From Janthinobacterium sp. ROICE36 (lineage in GTDB: Bacteria; Pseudomonadota; Gammaproteobacteria; Burkholderiales; Burkholderiaceae_D), in the NCBI RefSeq assembly GCF_002869965.1, contig NZ_PEBS01000004.1, forward strand, positions 1 to 64,000: 64,000 nucleotides of DNA. Direction: 5' to 3'. The position numbers and the translations under genes were made by a program. Shown here in pieces: positions 61,491-64,000 of this stretch. Every line of letters begins with the position of its first letter. Position 1 is the stretch's first letter. Under the pieces are notes generated by a model that saw nothing but the letters and a program-made list of their open reading frames with translations, ran no database searches and was not told where the DNA came from.

Positions 61491-62675
61491 ATGCCGACGA
61501 TGCATCTCTCCGCGCTGGCCCAGCTGGGCTTGACAGGTTTGCTGGTGGCGCTGCTGCCCTTGACCATGGTGTGGGTATCCGCAGACGCCAATAAATACCG
61601 CAAGCTGGTGTGGATCGCCGTCTTTTTGACGGTCGACCTGATCATGTTTGGTGGTTTTACGCGCCTGTCCGATTCCGGTCTCGGTTGTCCTGACTGGCCA
61701 GGCTGCTATGGCTCGGCCAATCCTTTCCTCGCGCACGAGCACATCGTGGCGGCGCAAACCCTGATGCCGACGGGACCCGTGACGGTGGTGAAAGCGTGGA
61801 TCGAAATGACGCACCGCTACCTGGCCATGGCCATCGGCGTGCTGATCGTGGCGATGATGGTGCAGGCGTGGCGCCAGTGGCGCAAGAGCAAACGCGCAGA
61901 GTTCGCCCCGGCGCTGCCGACGGCGTTGTTCCTGTTCGTCTGCCTGCAGGGCGCGTTCGGCGCCTGGACCGTGACCCTGAAGCTGCAACCGGTCATCGTC
62001 ACCATCCACTTGCTGCTGGGCATGGGCTTGCTGGCCATGCTGACGTGGCTGGGCGGGCGCCAGGATCACGCCGTCAAACCTCTGCTGCGCGCCGATGCGG
62101 ACGCTGCCGTGCTGCGTCCCGTGCGCGCGCTGGCCGTCCTGTCGCTGCTGCTCTTGACCGTGCAGATCGCGCTGGGCGGCTGGGTGAGCACCAACTACGC
62201 CACCCTGGCTTGCACGGATTTCCCCTTGTGCGGCGGAAAAGTCATTCCAGAGATGGATTTCGAGCATGGTTTCCATTTGTGGCGCGAGCTGGGCAAGACG
62301 GCCGCCGGCCATTACTTGCCGTTTTCGGCGCTGACGGCCATCCACTGGGTGCACCGCAACTTCGCCTTCATCGTGCTGGCCGGTGTCGGCTATACGGTGT
62401 TGCGCGCGTGGAGCCTGCCGTCCCTGCGCGGCACGGCGCGCTGGCTTGCGCTGGTGCTGGCCTTGCAGGCAGCCACGGGCCTGGCGACGATTTACCTGAG
62501 CTGGCCATTGTCGATTGCCGTCCTGCATAACGGCGGGGCGGCGCTGCTCGTGTTGTTGCTGACCATGTTAAACTACAAGGCTAAATTCCAACTCGATGTT
62601 GCGCGCACTGTTGAGCGCGCTTGCGCCTCCGCGACAGTGCCCACGGCACCAGCCAGTCTTTCCCGTACCGCATAA
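61491..62675 (+). CDS. ctaA: Heme A synthase
   Basis: 394 residues, eight membrane helices in two four-helix bundles. Conserved motifs are GGFTRLSDSGLGCPDWPGCYG, read in two parts (GGFTRLSDSGL, GCPDWPGCYG), EMTHRYLAM, TIHLLLGMG and HWVHRNFAF, which carry the heme-ligand histidines. It converts heme O to heme A. ctaB begins on the base after its stop. Confidence 0.95.
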   Translation: MPTMHLSALAQLGLTGLLVALLPLTMVWVSADANKYRKLVWIAVFLTVDLIMFGGFTRLSDSGLGCPDWPGCYGSANPFLAHEHIVAAQTLMPTGPVTVVKAWIEMTHRYLAMAIGVLIVAMMVQAWRQWRKSKRAEFAPALPTALFLFVCLQGAFGAWTVTLKLQPVIVTIHLLLGMGLLAMLTWLGGRQDHAVKPLLRADADAAVLRPVRALAVLSLLLLTVQIALGGWVSTNYATLACTDFPLCGGKVIPEMDFEHGFHLWRELGKTAAGHYLPFSALTAIHWVHRNFAFIVLAGVGYTVLRAWSLPSLRGTARWLALVLALQAATGLATIYLSWPLSIAVLHNGGAALLVLLLTMLNYKAKFQLDVARTVERACASATVPTAPASLSRTA

Positions 62676-63575
62676 ATGACTACTCAGACCATCCGCCGTA
62701 AACCTTCCCCCCGCATCGCCCAGTACTGGGCGCTGACCAAGCCGCGCGTGACGCAACTGGCCGTGTTTTGCGCCGTCATCGGCATGTTCCTGGCCAGCGA
62801 GGAGTTGCCTGACTGGCGCGCGGTGGTGTTCGGCACCCTGGGCATCTGGCTGCTGGCCGGCGCCGCGTTTGCCGTCAACTGCCTGGCCGAGCGTGAAATC
62901 GATGCGCGCATGGCCCGCACGGCGCGCCGCCCCATGGCCATGGGCGACATCAGCGTCAAGCAGACGGTGGTGTTCGCGCTGGTGATCGGCGGCCTGGGCA
63001 TGGCGATTTTGTACAACCTCGTCAATCCGCTGACCATGTGGCTGACCTTTGTCACCTTTGTTGGCTATGCCTTGATCTACACCATGGTGCTGAAACCGGC
63101 CACGCCGCAAAACATCGTCATCGGCGGCCTGTCCGGCGCCATGCCACCCGCGCTGGGCTGGGCTGCCGTGGCCAACGACGTGCCGATGCAGGCGTGGCTG
63201 CTGGTCTTGATCATTTTTGTCTGGACGCCGCCGCATTTCTGGGCCCTGGCCATGTACCGCCGCGACGATTACGCGCGCTCGGGCTTGCCCATGCTGCCCG
63301 TCACGCACGGCTTGAAATTCACGCAATTCCACGTCTGGCTGTACTCGATCGCGCTGGCCGCCACCACCTTGCTGCCCTTTGCCGTGCGCATGAGCGGCCT
63401 GATCTACCTGGCCTCGGCCGTGCTGCTGAACGCCGGCTTCCTGTATTACGCGTGGAAGATGTACCGCCACTACACGGATTTGATCGCGCGCAAAGCGTTT
63501 ACCTATTCCATCATTTACCTGGCATTGCTGTTCGCGGCCCTGCTGGTCGACCACTACATTCCCCTCGGAACATGA
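62676..63575 (+). CDS. ctaB: Protoheme IX farnesyltransferase (heme O synthase)
   Basis: 299 residues, about nine membrane helices. The UbiA-fold Asp motifs are [19 protein letters not shown] and [16 protein letters not shown]. It adds farnesyl diphosphate to heme B; that substrate is the product of ispA in this window. Its stop overlaps the next start (ATGA). Confidence 0.97.
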   Translation: MTTQTIRRKPSPRIAQYWALTKPRVTQLAVFCAVIGMFLASEELPDWRAVVFGTLGIWLLAGAAFAVNCLAEREIDARMARTARRPMAMGDISVKQTVVFALVIGGLGMAILYNLVNPLTMWLTFVTFVGYALIYTMVLKPATPQNIVIGGLSGAMPPALGWAAVANDVPMQAWLLVLIIFVWTPPHFWALAMYRRDDYARSGLPMLPVTHGLKFTQFHVWLYSIALAATTLLPFAVRMSGLIYLASAVLLNAGFLYYAWKMYRHYTDLIARKAFTYSIIYLALLFAALLVDHYIPLGT

Positions 63576-64000
63576 AAAAATACCTGACCTTGTTGTTGGC
63601 CGCCGCCCTGGTCGCCGTCCTCGCCGGTTGCGGCAAACCTGCCGCGACCAAGCTGGAATTCAAGAATACGGACGTGACGGGCCTGGGCTACGCGCGCGAG
63701 TTCGCACTGACGGACCACACGGGCCACCCGCGCACCTTGGCCGACTACAAGGGCAAGCTGGTGCTGATGTTCTTTGGCTACACGCAATGCCCGGATGTGT
63801 GCCCCACGACCATGGCCGACATGGCACAGGTGATGCAGGAAATGGGCCCGCAGGCGGACCAGGTGCAAGTGCTGTTCGTCACCGTCGACCCCGAGCGCGA
63901 CACGCAAGCCTTGCTGGCGCAATACGTGCCCGCCTTCGACAAGCGTTTTGTGGGCCTGTATGGCGATGCGGCCGCGACGGCCAAGGTGGCCAAGGAATTC
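63572..64000 (+). CDS. SCO1/SenC family copper chaperone lipoprotein (partial)
   Basis: The ATG at 63572 opens a frame to the window end: 143 residues seen. Signal peptide with lipobox VLAGC (C20), then the Sco domain with [21 protein letters not shown] in parts ([23 protein letters not shown]), where the CxxxC pair binds copper, and [12 protein letters not shown]. The distal His lies beyond the window. It delivers copper to CuA of subunit II. The 3' end is missing only because the window ends. Confidence 0.93.
   Translation, partial: MKKYLTLLLAAALVAVLAGCGKPAATKLEFKNTDVTGLGYAREFALTDHTGHPRTLADYKGKLVLMFFGYTQCPDVCPTTMADMAQVMQEMGPQADQVQVLFVTVDPERDTQALLAQYVPAFDKRFVGLYGDAAATAKVAKEF

Overview
The window looks like a chromosomal piece of a betaproteobacterium of the family Oxalobacteraceae (Janthinobacterium/Massilia-like). 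The coding sequence is GC-rich with strong G/C third positions. Several blocks are arranged as is usual in that group: xseB-ispA-dxs, glcDEF, pilT-pilU facing yggS-proC, ubiA next to oxyR, and a long cytochrome c oxidase block ctaC-ctaD-small ORF-ctaG-DUF2970-ctaE-(DUF2909)-SURF1-Sco-like-ctaA-ctaB-sco. The genus is an inference from gene order and protein character; no rRNA gene is present to confirm it.

Layout. 1-1610 is the 3' part of a group II intron whose reverse transcriptase is frame-disrupted; it ends 24 bases before an ANTAR-type response regulator. 2.3-9.4 kb holds formaldehyde-detoxifying frmA, a secreted heptad-repeat protein, uvrD (with a LexA-type box upstream), and, on the minus strand, a DUF2782 protein, thrB and a BPSS1780-type membrane protein. 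9.7-16.4 kb holds polA, a Tat-exported dienelactone hydrolase, a ZIP metal transporter, and an ABC-F ATPase preceded by its own promoter and a short leader ORF. 16.4-19.4 kb (minus) holds a mercaptopyruvate sulfurtransferase, a DMT exporter and a Rieske oxygenase. 19.7-25 kb is xseB-ispA-dxs followed by a FUSC transporter. 25.3-26.1 kb holds a chimeric glutaredoxin ORF and a small exported Cys-rich protein. 26.1-30.7 kb holds a PduO-type cobalamin adenosyltransferase and glcDEF. 30.7-43.1 kb holds housekeeping and envelope genes: GGDEF/EAL protein, gpx, pilU, pilT, yggS, proC, an ECF sigma/anti-sigma pair with a DUF3455 lipoprotein, a DUF883/YqjE/YqjK-like operon, ubiA, oxyR and rfaE2.

The most interesting region is 43247-52397, a compact six-gene co-directional operon with no housekeeping function. 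It encodes, in order: an unrecognised 494-residue protein; a signal-peptide protein with a possible degenerate von Willebrand A fold and one C-terminal membrane anchor; a small three-helix membrane protein; a 1225-residue tubulin/FtsZ-like GTPase ending in a GYF-type domain; a zinc-ribbon/Pro-rich/single-span protein whose predicted periplasmic part has two helical repeats each bracketed by cysteines exactly 31 residues apart; and a glycine-zipper lipoprotein. Together they could form a cytoskeletal-to-outer-membrane assembly related to the FtsZ-like membrane-remodelling systems proposed from genome context; its function is unknown here.

The last 9 kb is respiratory: the cytochrome aa3 oxidase subunits, copper chaperones (CtaG, Sco) and heme A synthesis (CtaA, CtaB) are in one orientation except for a small DUF2909 gene. 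The final sco gene runs off the window. Starts were chosen from Shine-Dalgarno sites, signal peptides and overlaps; many genes here use TTG or GTG.
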